A stretch of 64,000 nt of DNA from Anaerolineaceae bacterium (GTDB lineage: Bacteria > Chloroflexota > Anaerolineae > Aggregatilineales > Phototrophicaceae): the NCBI GenBank assembly GCA_002699585.1, contig PABP01000021.1:496001-560000 (forward strand), given 5' to 3'. Position numbers and translations under genes: made by a program. Below the pieces are notes generated by a model. That model did not search any database, was not told the origin of the DNA, and saw nothing but the letters and a program-made list of their open reading frames with translations. Each line of letters begins with the position of its first letter. Within the stretch, counting starts at the first letter, position 1. Below, in pieces: positions 1-10,367 of this stretch.

Positions 1-1
1 G

Positions 2-907
<906 letters not shown>

Positions 908-1017
908 TCCGCGCTGACGGATGAACGTGACGCAAACACGAGTCGTGTGATGATGTCATGGTTGAATATTGAAGGCCTATTTGCTGAGCAATTGCGAGCA
1001 ATGACAATGAGGTGGTT

Positions 1018-1884
1018 ATGAATGGTGTAGGCTTTGCCAAGGGGATGTGGGTAACTCTCCGGCATTTCCTTGAAACTTATGTAGATGATGTGCGCTACGG
1101 TTTTCGCAAGTACGCGCCTGATCTTGACAACTTTGAGACTCGCCAGGGTGTGGATGCACAGGGCGCGTTTACTGTGCAATACCCTGACGAAAAAGTAGCG
1201 GTTCCAGAGCGCTTTCGCTTTGTGCCGTTCCTGGTTGTGGAAAACTACGATCACGAGGAACGTCCCGGTAAGGACTGGTGCACGAGCTGTGGTATCTGCG
1301 CAAAAGTGTGTCCGCCACAATGCATCTGGATCGTGCGCAGCAATGACCCTGAAACAGGCCGTCCCGTCCCGGAGCCAGAAGCCTTCTTCATTGACATTGA
1401 CATCTGCATGAACTGTGGCTTCTGCGCTGAGTTCTGCCCGTTCGATGCCATCAAGATGGATCATGACTACGAACTGGCCAGTTACGACCGTACAACCAAT
1501 CATATCTTCGACAAAGATAAACTGTCGAAGGAATTCCGCTACTGGAACACCATCGCTCCGACGCGTGCTGTAGAAGAAGCTGAGGCGCGTGGCGGATGGG
1601 AACACAAAGACGTCCAGAAAGAAGCTCGGCGCGGGGGATCCACCCGTGACAAGAAGGCTGACGCGGCACGTGCCGAAAAGCGTGAGGCAGTTCGTGCTCG
1701 TAAAGAAGCGGCTGCCGCCCCTAAAGCCGAAGCTCCGGCTGCTGAGGCCGCACCAGCCAAAGAAGAACCGGCTGCTGAGGCACCATGGAACGATGATGAA
1801 GAACAGAAGCGCAAACGCCGTGAAGCCGCGCTGCGTCGTAAAGCAGCCCGTGCTGCCAAGCGCGCGGAAGATGGCGATAGTTAA
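1018..1884 (+). CDS. nuoI: NADH-quinone oxidoreductase subunit I-like 2x[4Fe-4S] ferredoxin with charged C-terminal tail
   Basis: A 288-residue ferredoxin subunit that passes electrons through the peripheral arm of complex I. It has two complete cluster motifs, CTSCGICAKVCP (residues 88-99) and CMNCGFCAEFCP (130-141). The N-terminal amphipathic helix resembles that of NuoI. The last 95 or so residues are a low-complexity Ala/Lys/Glu/Arg tail that ordinary NuoI lacks. ATG at 1018 is preferred over GTG at 1012 because GAGG at 1009-1012 is well spaced for it. It follows nuoD after 110 bases that hold no gene, so nuoH, which often sits between D and I, is not here. A strong terminator follows. 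Confidence 0.88.
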   Translation: MNGVGFAKGMWVTLRHFLETYVDDVRYGFRKYAPDLDNFETRQGVDAQGAFTVQYPDEKVAVPERFRFVPFLVVENYDHEERPGKDWCTSCGICAKVCPPQCIWIVRSNDPETGRPVPEPEAFFIDIDICMNCGFCAEFCPFDAIKMDHDYELASYDRTTNHIFDKDKLSKEFRYWNTIAPTRAVEEAEARGGWEHKDVQKEARRGGSTRDKKADAARAEKREAVRARKEAAAAPKAEAPAAEAAPAKEEPAAEAPWNDDEEQKRKRREAALRRKAARAAKRAEDGDS

Positions 1885-1910
1885 CCCAACCGCATTCTGA
1901 CCGCAAGAGA

Positions 1911-1939
1911 AGCCTGGCCAAACTTGACCAGGCTTTTTT
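1911..1939 (+). terminator. Rho-independent terminator of the nuo genes
   Basis: AGCCTGG and CCAGGCT arms (1911-1917 and 1928-1934) enclose a short loop and are followed by a run of T, 27 bases after the nuoI stop. It ends the complex I transcript. Confidence 0.85.
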
Positions 1940-2168
1940 TAAACCAGGTTACTGTAGCCAAAAGGGTAAGTACGTGCTAGCGCGAGGCGTCCATTAGCAA
2001 AGACCATGCCTTTATGGACAAACGTCACCAGAGTTCGTGATATAGGCACTGTCTGCAGATGCATCTGGTGCATGATAAACTACAAGCATAGGCTCTGCTT
2101 CAGTTCATAGGCAAAGCTAATTTGTGAAATAAGCAATCAAATAACATGATTGATATGAGGTGTATTTT

Positions 2169-3221
2169 ATGAGCGATGTTAAAGAACAGGTGATGGCTGC
2201 CTTAAGTACAGTCATCGAGCCTGAACTTCACAAGGATATTGTTTCACTCAATATGGTTCGTGACCTCGAAATCGAGGGAAGCACAGCCAGCTTCACCATT
2301 GTGCTAACGACGCCCGCCTGCCCACTTAAGGATGTTTTCATCGAGCTATGTCAGGATGCGATTATTGGCAAGGTCGCGGGTATCGATAATATTGCCATTA
2401 GCTGGGATTCTCAGGTTCCAGTAGATCGCCGCATTCAGGGGCAGCTTAATGCGCCGATGCGCAGCATCATTGCTGTTTCCAGCGGTAAGGGTGGTGTCGG
2501 CAAGAGCACAGTATCCGTCAACTTGGCGGCTGCACTGGCTCAGGAAGGGGCTAAAGTTGGCCTGATCGATGCTGACATCCTCAACCCGAATGTGCCGCAG
2601 ATGATGGGCCTGATGACGGGTAAGCCCAAAGTTGTCAACAACAAGATGCAGCCGATTGAAGCCTACGGCGTCCAGATCATGAGCACGGGCTTCCTGACAA
2701 CCCCGGATAAGCCCATGATTATGCGTGGCCCCATGCTGCACAGCGCTATTCGTCAATTCTTCACCGATGTCAACTGGGACAAACTCGACTACATGATTGT
2801 TGACCTGCCGCCTGGGACTGGTGATGCGCCGTTGTCGCTGGCCCAATCCTTCCCGCTGGCCGGGGCGATTATTGTGACACAACCGCAGTCTGTGGCCGTG
2901 TCGGATGCCTTGCGCGCTGGTGCCATGTTCGAGCAGCTTGACGTGCCTGTTCTGGGCGTTGTCGAAAATATGGCTGGGGAATTCTTTGGCAGTGGTGGCG
3001 GTGAGGCCTACGCGAACGAACGCAACATCCCGTTCTTGGGCCGTATTCCGATGGCTGCGAACGTCCGTGAAGGCGGCGACTATGGCCGTCCCGTCGTTGC
3101 GACCGACCCGGATTCAGAACCGGGCAAGGCGTTTGCGGCGCTGGCTCAGGCCGTAGCTGCGCGTATAAGCGTCGTCATGATGCAAAATTCAGACGTTATT
3201 CCGATCAACATCGTCGGCTAA
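2169..3221 (+). CDS. mrp: Mrp/ApbC-type Fe-S cluster carrier ATPase with N-terminal DUF59 domain
   Basis: A 350-residue cytoplasmic P-loop ATPase of the Mrp/Nbp35 family, which carries Fe-S clusters to apoproteins. Residues 1-85 are a DUF59 (MIP18-like) domain with the conserved TTPACPLKD cysteine. A deviant Walker A, SSGKGGVGKST, lies near residue 110, followed by DADILNPNVP and DYMIVDLPPGTGD. The start is ATG 2169, with TGAGGTG just upstream. Most Mrp proteins have a CPxC pair after VVENM; here the sequence goes straight to AGEFFGSGGG, so the usual cluster-binding cysteines are missing. It is a monocistronic unit with its own terminator. It fits with the suf operon 20 kb away. Confidence 0.9.
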   Translation: MSDVKEQVMAALSTVIEPELHKDIVSLNMVRDLEIEGSTASFTIVLTTPACPLKDVFIELCQDAIIGKVAGIDNIAISWDSQVPVDRRIQGQLNAPMRSIIAVSSGKGGVGKSTVSVNLAAALAQEGAKVGLIDADILNPNVPQMMGLMTGKPKVVNNKMQPIEAYGVQIMSTGFLTTPDKPMIMRGPMLHSAIRQFFTDVNWDKLDYMIVDLPPGTGDAPLSLAQSFPLAGAIIVTQPQSVAVSDALRAGAMFEQLDVPVLGVVENMAGEFFGSGGGEAYANERNIPFLGRIPMAANVREGGDYGRPVVATDPDSEPGKAFAALAQAVAARISVVMMQNSDVIPINIVG

Positions 3222-3247
3222 ACGCTGCACACGTATTTCAAGTATGA

Positions 3248-3274
3248 AGAGCATGTCTAAGGCATGCTCTTTTT
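3248..3274 (+). terminator. Rho-independent terminator of mrp
   Basis: An 8-bp stem AGAGCATG/CATGCTCT with a 7-base loop, followed by TTTT. It lies between mrp and the convergent small membrane gene. Confidence 0.8.
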
Positions 3275-3277
3275 GCG

Positions 3278-3547
3278 TTAATCGTCCAGGCCGTAGACTT
3301 TGATGGTGTCGTCTGTGGGAGCAGGATTGTAGCGTCCTATGAACAGCCAGAATAAGAAGCTCACGACCAACGCTATCGCGTAAGCGATGAGATTCTCCAG
3401 ATGCAGCGTGTAACGGATCATCAACAAAACAGCCAGCGCGATAACGAAAATCCGCATGATCTTTCGCCGTTTTTCAATCATACGCTGTGTGGCAATCAGC
3501 ATAATACTGAAGAGTAGTGCTACTGCTGCGATATAACCCGAATCCAT
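3278..3547 (-). CDS. Small two- to three-span membrane protein of unknown function
   Basis: An 89-residue hydrophobic protein. It has a first membrane segment (about residues 4-22), a basic loop with QRMIEKRRK, and two further hydrophobic stretches (about 34-48 and 54-72). It ends in a polar tail, GRYNPAPTDDT. The layout is like that of DUF2304-type proteins, often found beside glycosyltransferases, but no such partner is here. ATG 3547 is chosen because GAGGTGAT lies 5 bases upstream; the longer frame has no ribosome site. Confidence 0.6.
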   Translation of the reverse strand: MDSGYIAAVALLFSIMLIATQRMIEKRRKIMRIFVIALAVLLMIRYTLHLENLIAYAIALVVSFLFWLFIGRYNPAPTDDTIKVYGLDD

Positions 3548-3685
3548 ACCGATCACCTCGTAAATTCCGATGACACAAACCCACAAGTAGTGCTCAGGTT
3601 CGTGAAGTCATTTAGCATTCTCATCTAATGCCGGATATGGTAACACGCTACTATTGGTTTTTGCTTAACAGGATTTAGAATATGG

Positions 3686-3691
3686 TATACT
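3686..3691 (+). promoter_or_regulatory. Probable -10 box of the STAS/anti-sigma unit
   Basis: TATACT sits 29 bases before the STAS start codon, and the same hexamer serves the suf and selD promoters in this window. Possible -35 elements (TTGCTT or TTAACA) are not at ideal spacing, so only the -10 box is convincing. Confidence 0.4.
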
Positions 3692-3719
3692 TCATCCTAT
3701 CGTTTTGAGGAGCTGCTTC

Positions 3720-4055
3720 ATGATCGAGATCAACATTTCGGATCACCAGCAAGTTACACTGGTTGAGGTCAGTGGGCGCGTTGATAGTATGAACGCCAAC
3801 GAACTCGGCAGTGCCATTAATCACCAGGTTACTGGCGGTCATGTTCGGCTTGTACTGGATCTCAGTCATGTCGAATACATGAGTAGTGCGGGCCTGCGGG
3901 AAATTGTTGTTGGCTTAAAAGCGACCAAGCGCGCTTCTGGCGATTTGCGCATTGCCCAGCCGTCCGACCGCGTCCGGGAAGTCCTGGAGATGTCGGGCCT
4001 GGATTCGATCCTCAATATCTATGAATCGCAATCAGCAGCGATTACCAGCTACTAA
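3720..4055 (+). CDS. STAS-domain anti-sigma factor antagonist (SpoIIAA/RsbV type)
   Basis: A 111-residue single STAS domain. In this family the antagonist binds the anti-sigma kinase when a conserved Ser is unphosphorylated. The Ser lies in the segment HVEYMSSAGLREI, preceded by the usual hydrophobic strand RLVLDLS. The start ATG 3720 has GAGGAG 7 bases upstream. The next gene is an RsbW-like kinase, so the two probably form a partner-switching pair. No sigma factor or phosphatase gene is adjacent, so the target is unknown. Confidence 0.88.
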   Translation: MIEINISDHQQVTLVEVSGRVDSMNANELGSAINHQVTGGHVRLVLDLSHVEYMSSAGLREIVVGLKATKRASGDLRIAQPSDRVREVLEMSGLDSILNIYESQSAAITSY

Positions 4056-4144
4056 TCCCAACACCGTGTTGTGTGTCTATAGATCATTTTCAATATAGGA
4101 AATTCTGCCTGCCATTGGAGTATATTTGAGCGCCGGAGTCCCGT

Positions 4145-4570
4145 ATGGCTTCATCAAAGAGCACATTACGCATACCCGCTGCCATAGACCAGATTCGTCG
4201 TGCGGTGCTGTTTGTTGCTACCAGTTCTCAACGCATGGGTATGGGGACTGATGGCGCCCATCAGGTCCAAATTGCCGTAGAAGAAATCATCACGAATATT
4301 GTTGAGCACGGCTACCGGGCAGATCCGCAATCCGCAGTGATTGACATTGCCGTCGAGCGAGAAGGCCAGCAGGTCATTATCACCATCACCGATGATGCGC
4401 CCCTGTTTAACCCGCTCTTGAACACTGAACCTGATCCCCACACACCACTCGAAGACCGTAAAACAGGGGGGTGGGGCGTTTACTTCGTTAAACAGTATGT
4501 CGATGCTGTCCACTATCGGGCGGCTTCAAATCGAAACCAGATCACACTCATCAAGAAAATTGCCAACTAG
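4145..4570 (+). CDS. RsbW/SpoIIAB-like anti-sigma serine kinase (HATPase_c_2)
   Basis: A 141-residue GHKL ATPase domain. The N-box reads EEIITNIVEHGY, the first glycine/Asp box ITDDAPLFNP, and the second GGWGVYFVKQY. Proteins of this type bind a sigma factor and phosphorylate a STAS antagonist; the preceding gene is the obvious partner. There is an 89-base gap between the two with no terminator, so they are probably co-transcribed. The gene ends only 5 bases from the convergent serine hydrolase. Confidence 0.85.
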   Translation: MASSKSTLRIPAAIDQIRRAVLFVATSSQRMGMGTDGAHQVQIAVEEIITNIVEHGYRADPQSAVIDIAVEREGQQVIITITDDAPLFNPLLNTEPDPHTPLEDRKTGGWGVYFVKQYVDAVHYRAASNRNQITLIKKIAN

Positions 4571-4575
4571 CTTCA

Positions 4576-6231
4576 CTAAGGTGTCGAACCTGTCTCGCGC
4601 CAACCGTTAATGTTATTCAAGTCGACTTCACCATAGGGTGGCAGATAATTATAGGTGGTGTTGCCTTCAGCATCGCGTGTAAAGCATTCTGCTGCGGACG
4701 CGGGTAAATCGCTGCGAGGCTGCGTTAGGGCTAGCTCCGGGTTAAAGTGATTCCAGGCCGCGCGAGAAATATCCTCAATGATAGGCCACAATTCCGCATA
4801 AATCTGGAAATCTTCCGGCGTATCCTGCCACAAGAAAACGGAAATTACATAATGACGTCCATTTGGTGAGTAAACGATACCCGCTTCGCCGGCTGTTTCA
4901 CCAAACCAACCGTTTTTGTGCGAGATGCGCGTGCCCTGCGGAATACCGCCTTGTAACAATCGCTCCAGATCATTTGCACTCATGAGTTCAATGAGTTGAC
5001 GGCATTCACGCTGCGTAATGTCTCCCTCGTAGACTGATGCTAACCCAGACCCAAATTCCGAACAATCATAGAGCAAACTGAACAGTGTGCCCAGGTCTTC
5101 GGCTGTTGTCTGGTTATAAGGATCAGCCCCTGTATCGAAATTGGGGTTGGGTGAAGTCTGTGGGCGCGCGACGGATCCAAATTGTTGGTCAGGCGAACCA
5201 TCAACCAGTGGCGAAATAAGATACGAATTACTCAGGCCGATTTCCTGCATCATATCGCGTACACGCTCAATCCCTGCGAACTGGTCGCCATCCCCTAAAA
5301 AGGTAGACATAATGAGGTTTGAAGTGGAGTTCGCACTACACAACAGCGAATTGGCCATCAACCAGGCATCATCCTGCGTTGGCTCCTCGTCAAGAACGCT
5401 CATAAAAGCGACGTTGATAGGGACTTTGACGGTACTTGCAGCCGTATAGGCAACATCACCTAGAATGCTGATTTCTTCGCCCGTTGTCATGTCCTGAATG
5501 AAAACTGACGCGACAGTCGTCTGGCCATCATAGATAAAACCACGGTTATCCAGATAGTTGATGATGAGGTCGCGCAGGGTATTCAGGTCAGCGATGCCAC
5601 TTTCTCGATTATCAATCGGCAGATTTACCGTACGGTTAAACGGAGAGTAGAGCGCATCATCAATGAGCGTTAGGGCTGCATCAATATCGAGTTCGTACCC
5701 GCCACCACCGCCAAACGTGGTGAGGGTTGTTGTGTCATAAACAGACTGTCCTGAAATCTGATCATAACGTGTGGCAATGTCTTCCAGCGTTGCTCGTACC
5801 GCATTAACCTGATAATCGGCATCTAGCGGAATGTCACGCTGCGCACTGGCTTCTCGCCCCAGCAAGTAATTGACAAATCGTGTCCAGAAACCACCGCCGG
5901 TTTCGCTAGCGGCGGTGGCATCAGCCAGCATGGAAGTCGTGCTGATCCTGAAGCCAACAGTGTCGGGTTGTAACAGTATTGGTGAATCATTGTAGTACAG
6001 TACAATCGGCTGTGCATAGGATTCTTCGAGTTGCGCGTCTGCAATATCCAGCGGCAAATTACCAACAGACACACCACCCAGCGTGAGATCGGCTGCTAGC
6101 AATTCCTCACGTTGGGAAAAACCGAGCAATTCTGTGACGAAAATCGTACCCGCACCCAGTACCATTGCCAGTGATAGCAGGGGCAGCACAATGGATGGGC
6201 GTCGGCGACGTTGGGACATCAAGCGAGACAT
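4576..6231 (-). CDS. Membrane-anchored class A beta-lactamase-fold serine hydrolase
   Basis: A 551-residue extracytoplasmic protein. A basic N-terminus is followed by a membrane anchor or uncleaved signal (residues 14-36). Residues 45-210 resemble the VanW/YoaR-type peptidoglycan-binding region (GVSVGNLP). From about 235 there is a class A beta-lactamase-like domain with Ser266-T-V-Lys269, an S-x-N element (SANSTSN), and K-N-G in SHKNGWFGE in place of KTG. Such proteins are more likely cell-wall or peptidase-like enzymes than resistance enzymes, because no classical Glu166 omega-loop motif was seen. It is convergent with the anti-sigma gene. Confidence 0.75.
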   Translation of the reverse strand: MSRLMSQRRRRPSIVLPLLSLAMVLGAGTIFVTELLGFSQREELLAADLTLGGVSVGNLPLDIADAQLEESYAQPIVLYYNDSPILLQPDTVGFRISTTSMLADATAASETGGGFWTRFVNYLLGREASAQRDIPLDADYQVNAVRATLEDIATRYDQISGQSVYDTTTLTTFGGGGGYELDIDAALTLIDDALYSPFNRTVNLPIDNRESGIADLNTLRDLIINYLDNRGFIYDGQTTVASVFIQDMTTGEEISILGDVAYTAASTVKVPINVAFMSVLDEEPTQDDAWLMANSLLCSANSTSNLIMSTFLGDGDQFAGIERVRDMMQEIGLSNSYLISPLVDGSPDQQFGSVARPQTSPNPNFDTGADPYNQTTAEDLGTLFSLLYDCSEFGSGLASVYEGDITQRECRQLIELMSANDLERLLQGGIPQGTRISHKNGWFGETAGEAGIVYSPNGRHYVISVFLWQDTPEDFQIYAELWPIIEDISRAAWNHFNPELALTQPRSDLPASAAECFTRDAEGNTTYNYLPPYGEVDLNNINGWRETGSTP

Positions 6232-6272
6232 GGCGATGACCTTAGAGCTATGGGCTGACTAGCACAAAAAGA

Positions 6273-6770
6273 CTATGCGCTGGCCGATGATTGCATTTCC
6301 TGATAAATACGTACCGCTTCTTCTATTGCCAGTCGTTGGAAGTTGTGGAGCGGGGGCGCATCGTTTGGGTGACGCCACTCGTACCGCAGCAGCTCATAAC
6401 TCAGGTCACCAACTTCGCCGATAGGTTCACACAAAAAGGCAATGTCCAGATGCAGTCGTTGCGTTTTTCGGAGTAGCACGAGACGCTGAACCTCGATATC
6501 GAGCTGCAACTCTTCCTGGATTTCCCTGGCAACCGCTACGGCTGGCTCTTCATTGTTGCCAATCCACCCGCCAGGTATTCCCCAGGGCTTCTTCGGATGG
6601 AAGACATGCTCTACGAACAGCACCTGGCCCCTGTCATTGATGATGATGCCCACCACACCCACAGTATACTTGGGTTGGAAGAATCGATAAACGTAGTATG
6701 CTATGGCAAATAGCAGTGGAATGCGCCTGATGAATGTTGCCAGTTTTTGTTGCCATTGTGCTGGAGCCAT
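6273..6770 (-). CDS. NUDIX hydrolase
   Basis: A 165-residue protein with a full Nudix box, GGWIGNNEEPAVAVAREI then QEEL. This signature binds divalent metal and hydrolyses nucleoside diphosphate-linked substrates. A short hydrophobic N-terminal stretch (LLFAIAYYVYRF) precedes the domain, so it may sit at the membrane. ATG 6770 is preferred over a TTG 18 bases upstream. The substrate cannot be told from sequence. It lies 41 bases upstream of the serine hydrolase on the same strand and may be co-transcribed with it. Confidence 0.85.
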   Translation of the reverse strand: MAPAQWQQKLATFIRRIPLLFAIAYYVYRFFQPKYTVGVVGIIINDRGQVLFVEHVFHPKKPWGIPGGWIGNNEEPAVAVAREIQEELQLDIEVQRLVLLRKTQRLHLDIAFLCEPIGEVGDLSYELLRYEWRHPNDAPPLHNFQRLAIEEAVRIYQEMQSSASA

Positions 6771-6978
6771 GGGGTACCTAATACGCAATTGGAATCATGC
6801 GGAATGCCGCGTCGTGGGCAGTCAGTCTAATGCGTGGATGACGGTGCGTCAAGCAGAAAAGTCAGTGCGTCAAGTTCTTATTCACTGCAAGATACATACC
6901 ATTATCTAACCGTTTCTGGTGCCTACATCACAAAACCATTTGTTATTGTTATGATATACTTACTGTTGTTTTACCAGT

Positions 6979-9900
6979 GTGTGTAGCTTCTATGTTCATT
7001 TATTTCTCACGATTGGGAATTCATCGGTGTTTTCATTAGATGCACTAAGCTTTTTTGCTCAGCCACCCGGTGATATTATCTACTTTTTGCTTGTGATCTT
7101 GTTGTTGCAGGCAAATTTGCTATTTGTAAACGGGTTTTCCTTCAACAGCGTCGATGTGCCGCCGATGCGGGGCTATATATGGGGCATTTTGCTCATAGTG
7201 GCCTTCTGGCTGGTCTATGTGGCCGCATCGTTTATTGCTATTGCGACACCGCTTGATGCTCGTTTGCTGCTTCCTCCCATTGAACGCGGTGCAATCTTGG
7301 GTAGCATGGGCGTCTTCATCTGGCTATTTACCAGCCAGGACACAGCTCGGTCCGGTTTTGATGCCCGCTTAATCGCCTATGTTGTAATCGTTGCCTTGGG
7401 CATAGGTGCCTCCATTGCCCTTTGGAATAGTGAATATACAGCCATAGAATTTAATCAATCGGTATACCATCAGGTTTTCCTAATAGTCGGCCTGATCGTC
7501 AGTGTAGGTGGCATTGTATTGATTGCCATGCGCAGTCGGGATACCATCGATACACCGCTCAAGATCGCTCTGATGGGCATTATTGCTGTTGGCTTTGGCC
7601 TCAGTCTTGTGGAATCTATGGATGTCACAGTCAGTAGCGATGAACCCGGCATTCTGCGTCTCGCCTATGTCATTGCCTTGGCAGTTGCCCCGTATATTGT
7701 CTACCGACTGTCCCAATATCGCATTCAAGAAGCGGTAGTCAAAAAGCTGAGTTCCTGGCAGGGGACACCGCGCGTTGTACCGCCTTTAGCCACCGAAGAT
7801 GAGCGCATTCGCACCAGCCCGACCAACTCGCAATCGATGCAGTTATTGCGTGCCTTGGGCCGTATTCTGGAAGACTCCAATCCTGAGGCCCTCCCGCGCC
7901 AGATTGTCATGATCGCTCTGGAAACTTGTCACGGTGATGTGGCTGCGCTGCTGCGTTTGCAGGATGTTAATTATGCGGACCTCACCGATGGCTATGATCG
8001 CTCTCAACAGAGAAAGATCGCGCCGACTTCGGTCAACTTAAATAACCAACCAACGCTGGTCAATGCCATTGAACGCAAAGCCCAGCGCGCCCTCTATCCA
8101 GATCGTAACCGCGAGGAATTGCAAGACATCTATACGCGGCTCAACATCGAGCACACTGGGCCTGTTTACTTCCAGCCTATGCTGCGTGGCGATGATGTCG
8201 TTGCAGTGCTGCTGCTTTGTTTACCGTATGCTCAGCGTGAGCTAAATAGGGGAGAGGCCGAGCTGCTAAATGGGTTTGGCATCATGGCCAGCGACTTGCT
8301 GCAATTGAGCTATGAAGCCAAAGAAGGGCGGCTACAGGCCGAACAGCGCACGATTGATGCCATGCTGGAAGGCGTCACTGAGGCTACCTCAATGTCCACG
8401 CAATTTGACCAGCTTGATCTCCCAGCTTCGACTAGCGAGGAACTCAATTTAGCTCGCTCGCAGATTAATGAACTCACGCGTCAGGTGATGGAACTCAAGC
8501 TCCGGCTAGATGATGAACGCACGCGCCTAGCCAATATGCTGGATGCCGCCGACGATACCCTGACTGTCTCTCAGCGTATCCGGGCGATAAATGAAGAGCA
8601 GCAGCGCCTCCGTGAAGAACGTGATGAACTGCGCCGCCGCCTGCAAGAAGCAGAAACCGCCCTCAACAGCGCGACCACAGAAGACAACCGCCTTGTCGTT
8701 GATCGCATTGTTGATACGCTCAAAGACGAACGTGACAACCTCACAGCGGAGCGTGAACAGCTTCAGCGCCAGCTAGACGAACTGCGTGTCCAGCAGACAG
8801 AAGCTGAAGATGCCGATGTCCAGCAGATGGTCAACAACATGATCGAAGAGCGGTCGCGTTTGGAAGTCGAGCGCGATAAGCTTAAAGACAATTTGTTAGG
8901 TATTCAATCACAGCTATCTGAACTGGGCATTGAAGAGGGCACCAGTGGTCTGGCTCAGTTGATAGGGCAGCTATACGAGCAGCGCGCTGACCTGCGTGAA
9001 CGCACGGAAAAACTCCAACGTGAGCGCGATGCCTTGCTCAACGAGCGCAAAACCTACGAAAGCTCTATCAATCAAGAGAAAGAGCGCGACGAGCAAATCG
9101 CCAATCTCCAACTCCAGATTGAAAACGTGGCCGTGGATCGGGATACCATCATGCGCCAGCGCGATAAGCTTCGTGCGGAGCGTGACGAAACCCAGGAGAA
9201 ACTGGATACCGTAAAAGACCATCGTGCACGTGTCCTGGCGCAGGCCTCTGGCCTTGAACTGGAACTGGAAGAAGCTGTTGCTGAGCAAGCTAAGCTTCGT
9301 GATGAAATCCAGAAGCTAGCCAACGAACGTAGCGACCTCATAAGTGAGCGTGATCGCCTTTCTGCGGAAGCCAAAGCCTTGCAAACAGAGCGTGACCAAC
9401 TACTCGCTCATTCAGAAGGCAACCGCGTCCGCTTCCAGGAATTGAGCGAAGAAGGGGTTGGCTCGCTGCGCGATATGATCGACGATTTGACCAACCAGCG
9501 CAGCCAGCTAGAACGTCAACTGGCCGATGTAAGTTCGCGATTGGTGGAGTCCGAGAAGCAGCTCTCTCGCTTAAAGACACAGAGTGGCTCATTGGCCATG
9601 ACCGAAGCATTCACGCCGGAACAAAGCGAAATGATGGTCAGCCTTGCCCAGGACCTGCGCACGCCTTTAACCTCTATTTTGGGCTATTTGAGCCTGCTGT
9701 TGCAGGAAAATGCGGGCATCCTGGGTGAGCGCCAGCGCAATTATCTGGAGCGTATGGCCACTGGGGTGGATCGTCTGGAAATCATGATTGATGACCTCGT
9801 GAAAATCACTGCGCTGGATACAGGTCAACTCAAGCTGCACATCGAGCCAGTGAACATCGTGCAGGTAGTTGAAGATGTCATCACCAGCACATATATGCAA

Positions 9901-10362
9901 TTCAGAGAAAAGCGTCTCGCGCTCAACCTGGACCTGGATGACACATTGGCTCCTGTCCTGGTTGATAGAGAAGGGCTGCGCACAGTTATCGGTCAACTTT
10001 TGACCAATGCGTATCTGGCATCACCACCTGGCCAGGAAATTAGCGTTGTTGTTCGTCAGGATGCCTATCAGATCCATGAGCGTGAAAACCTGCGTGAGTG
10101 CGTCTTCATTAGCGTTCTGGACCAGGGTGGTGGCGTTTCACCAGAAGACATCGCCGATGTCTTTAAACGTCGTTATCGCGCCACAAATCCCCTGATTTCT
10201 GGTCTGGGTGATACCGGCGTGGGACTGGCGATTGCCAAAGCCATCGTAGAAGCGCATCATGGTCGCTTGTGGGTGGATGTGCAGGAAGGTGTTGGCACGC
10301 GCTTGAGCATCGTCATTCCGATTGAGGGTAATCAAATGCTAACCGACGAAGCAGGTGGTTAA
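6979..10362 (+). CDS. Large membrane sensor histidine-kinase homologue lacking the phospho-acceptor His
   Basis: A protein of about 1,127 residues. Seven hydrophobic spans fill residues 20-255. A GAF-like region follows (about 285-460), then a very long Glu/Arg/Gln-rich coiled coil (about 480-875), and a kinase core from about 880. The dimerisation helix reads [13 protein letters not shown], where kinases have S-H-E-L-R-T-P; His is replaced by Gln (codon CAG at 9649-9651, residue 891). The ATP-binding part looks complete: [11 protein letters not shown] (N-box), LDQGGGVS (G1) and [13 protein letters not shown] (G2). It is therefore either a pseudokinase or a partner of another kinase. GTG 6979 is the longest start; GTG 7027, behind a weak GGGA, is an alternative. 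It is translationally linked to the next gene (5-base gap). Confidence 0.82.
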   Translation: MCSFYVHLFLTIGNSSVFSLDALSFFAQPPGDIIYFLLVILLLQANLLFVNGFSFNSVDVPPMRGYIWGILLIVAFWLVYVAASFIAIATPLDARLLLPPIERGAILGSMGVFIWLFTSQDTARSGFDARLIAYVVIVALGIGASIALWNSEYTAIEFNQSVYHQVFLIVGLIVSVGGIVLIAMRSRDTIDTPLKIALMGIIAVGFGLSLVESMDVTVSSDEPGILRLAYVIALAVAPYIVYRLSQYRIQEAVVKKLSSWQGTPRVVPPLATEDERIRTSPTNSQSMQLLRALGRILEDSNPEALPRQIVMIALETCHGDVAALLRLQDVNYADLTDGYDRSQQRKIAPTSVNLNNQPTLVNAIERKAQRALYPDRNREELQDIYTRLNIEHTGPVYFQPMLRGDDVVAVLLLCLPYAQRELNRGEAELLNGFGIMASDLLQLSYEAKEGRLQAEQRTIDAMLEGVTEATSMSTQFDQLDLPASTSEELNLARSQINELTRQVMELKLRLDDERTRLANMLDAADDTLTVSQRIRAINEEQQRLREERDELRRRLQEAETALNSATTEDNRLVVDRIVDTLKDERDNLTAEREQLQRQLDELRVQQTEAEDADVQQMVNNMIEERSRLEVERDKLKDNLLGIQSQLSELGIEEGTSGLAQLIGQLYEQRADLRERTEKLQRERDALLNERKTYESSINQEKERDEQIANLQLQIENVAVDRDTIMRQRDKLRAERDETQEKLDTVKDHRARVLAQASGLELELEEAVAEQAKLRDEIQKLANERSDLISERDRLSAEAKALQTERDQLLAHSEGNRVRFQELSEEGVGSLRDMIDDLTNQRSQLERQLADVSSRLVESEKQLSRLKTQSGSLAMTEAFTPEQSEMMVSLAQDLRTPLTSILGYLSLLLQENAGILGERQRNYLERMATGVDRLEIMIDDLVKITALDTGQLKLHIEPVNIVQVVEDVITSTYMQFREKRLALNLDLDDTLAPVLVDREGLRTVIGQLLTNAYLASPPGQEISVVVRQDAYQIHERENLRECVFISVLDQGGGVSPEDIADVFKRRYRATNPLISGLGDTGVGLAIAKAIVEAHHGRLWVDVQEGVGTRLSIVIPIEGNQMLTDEAGG

Positions 10363-10367
10363 TTAGG

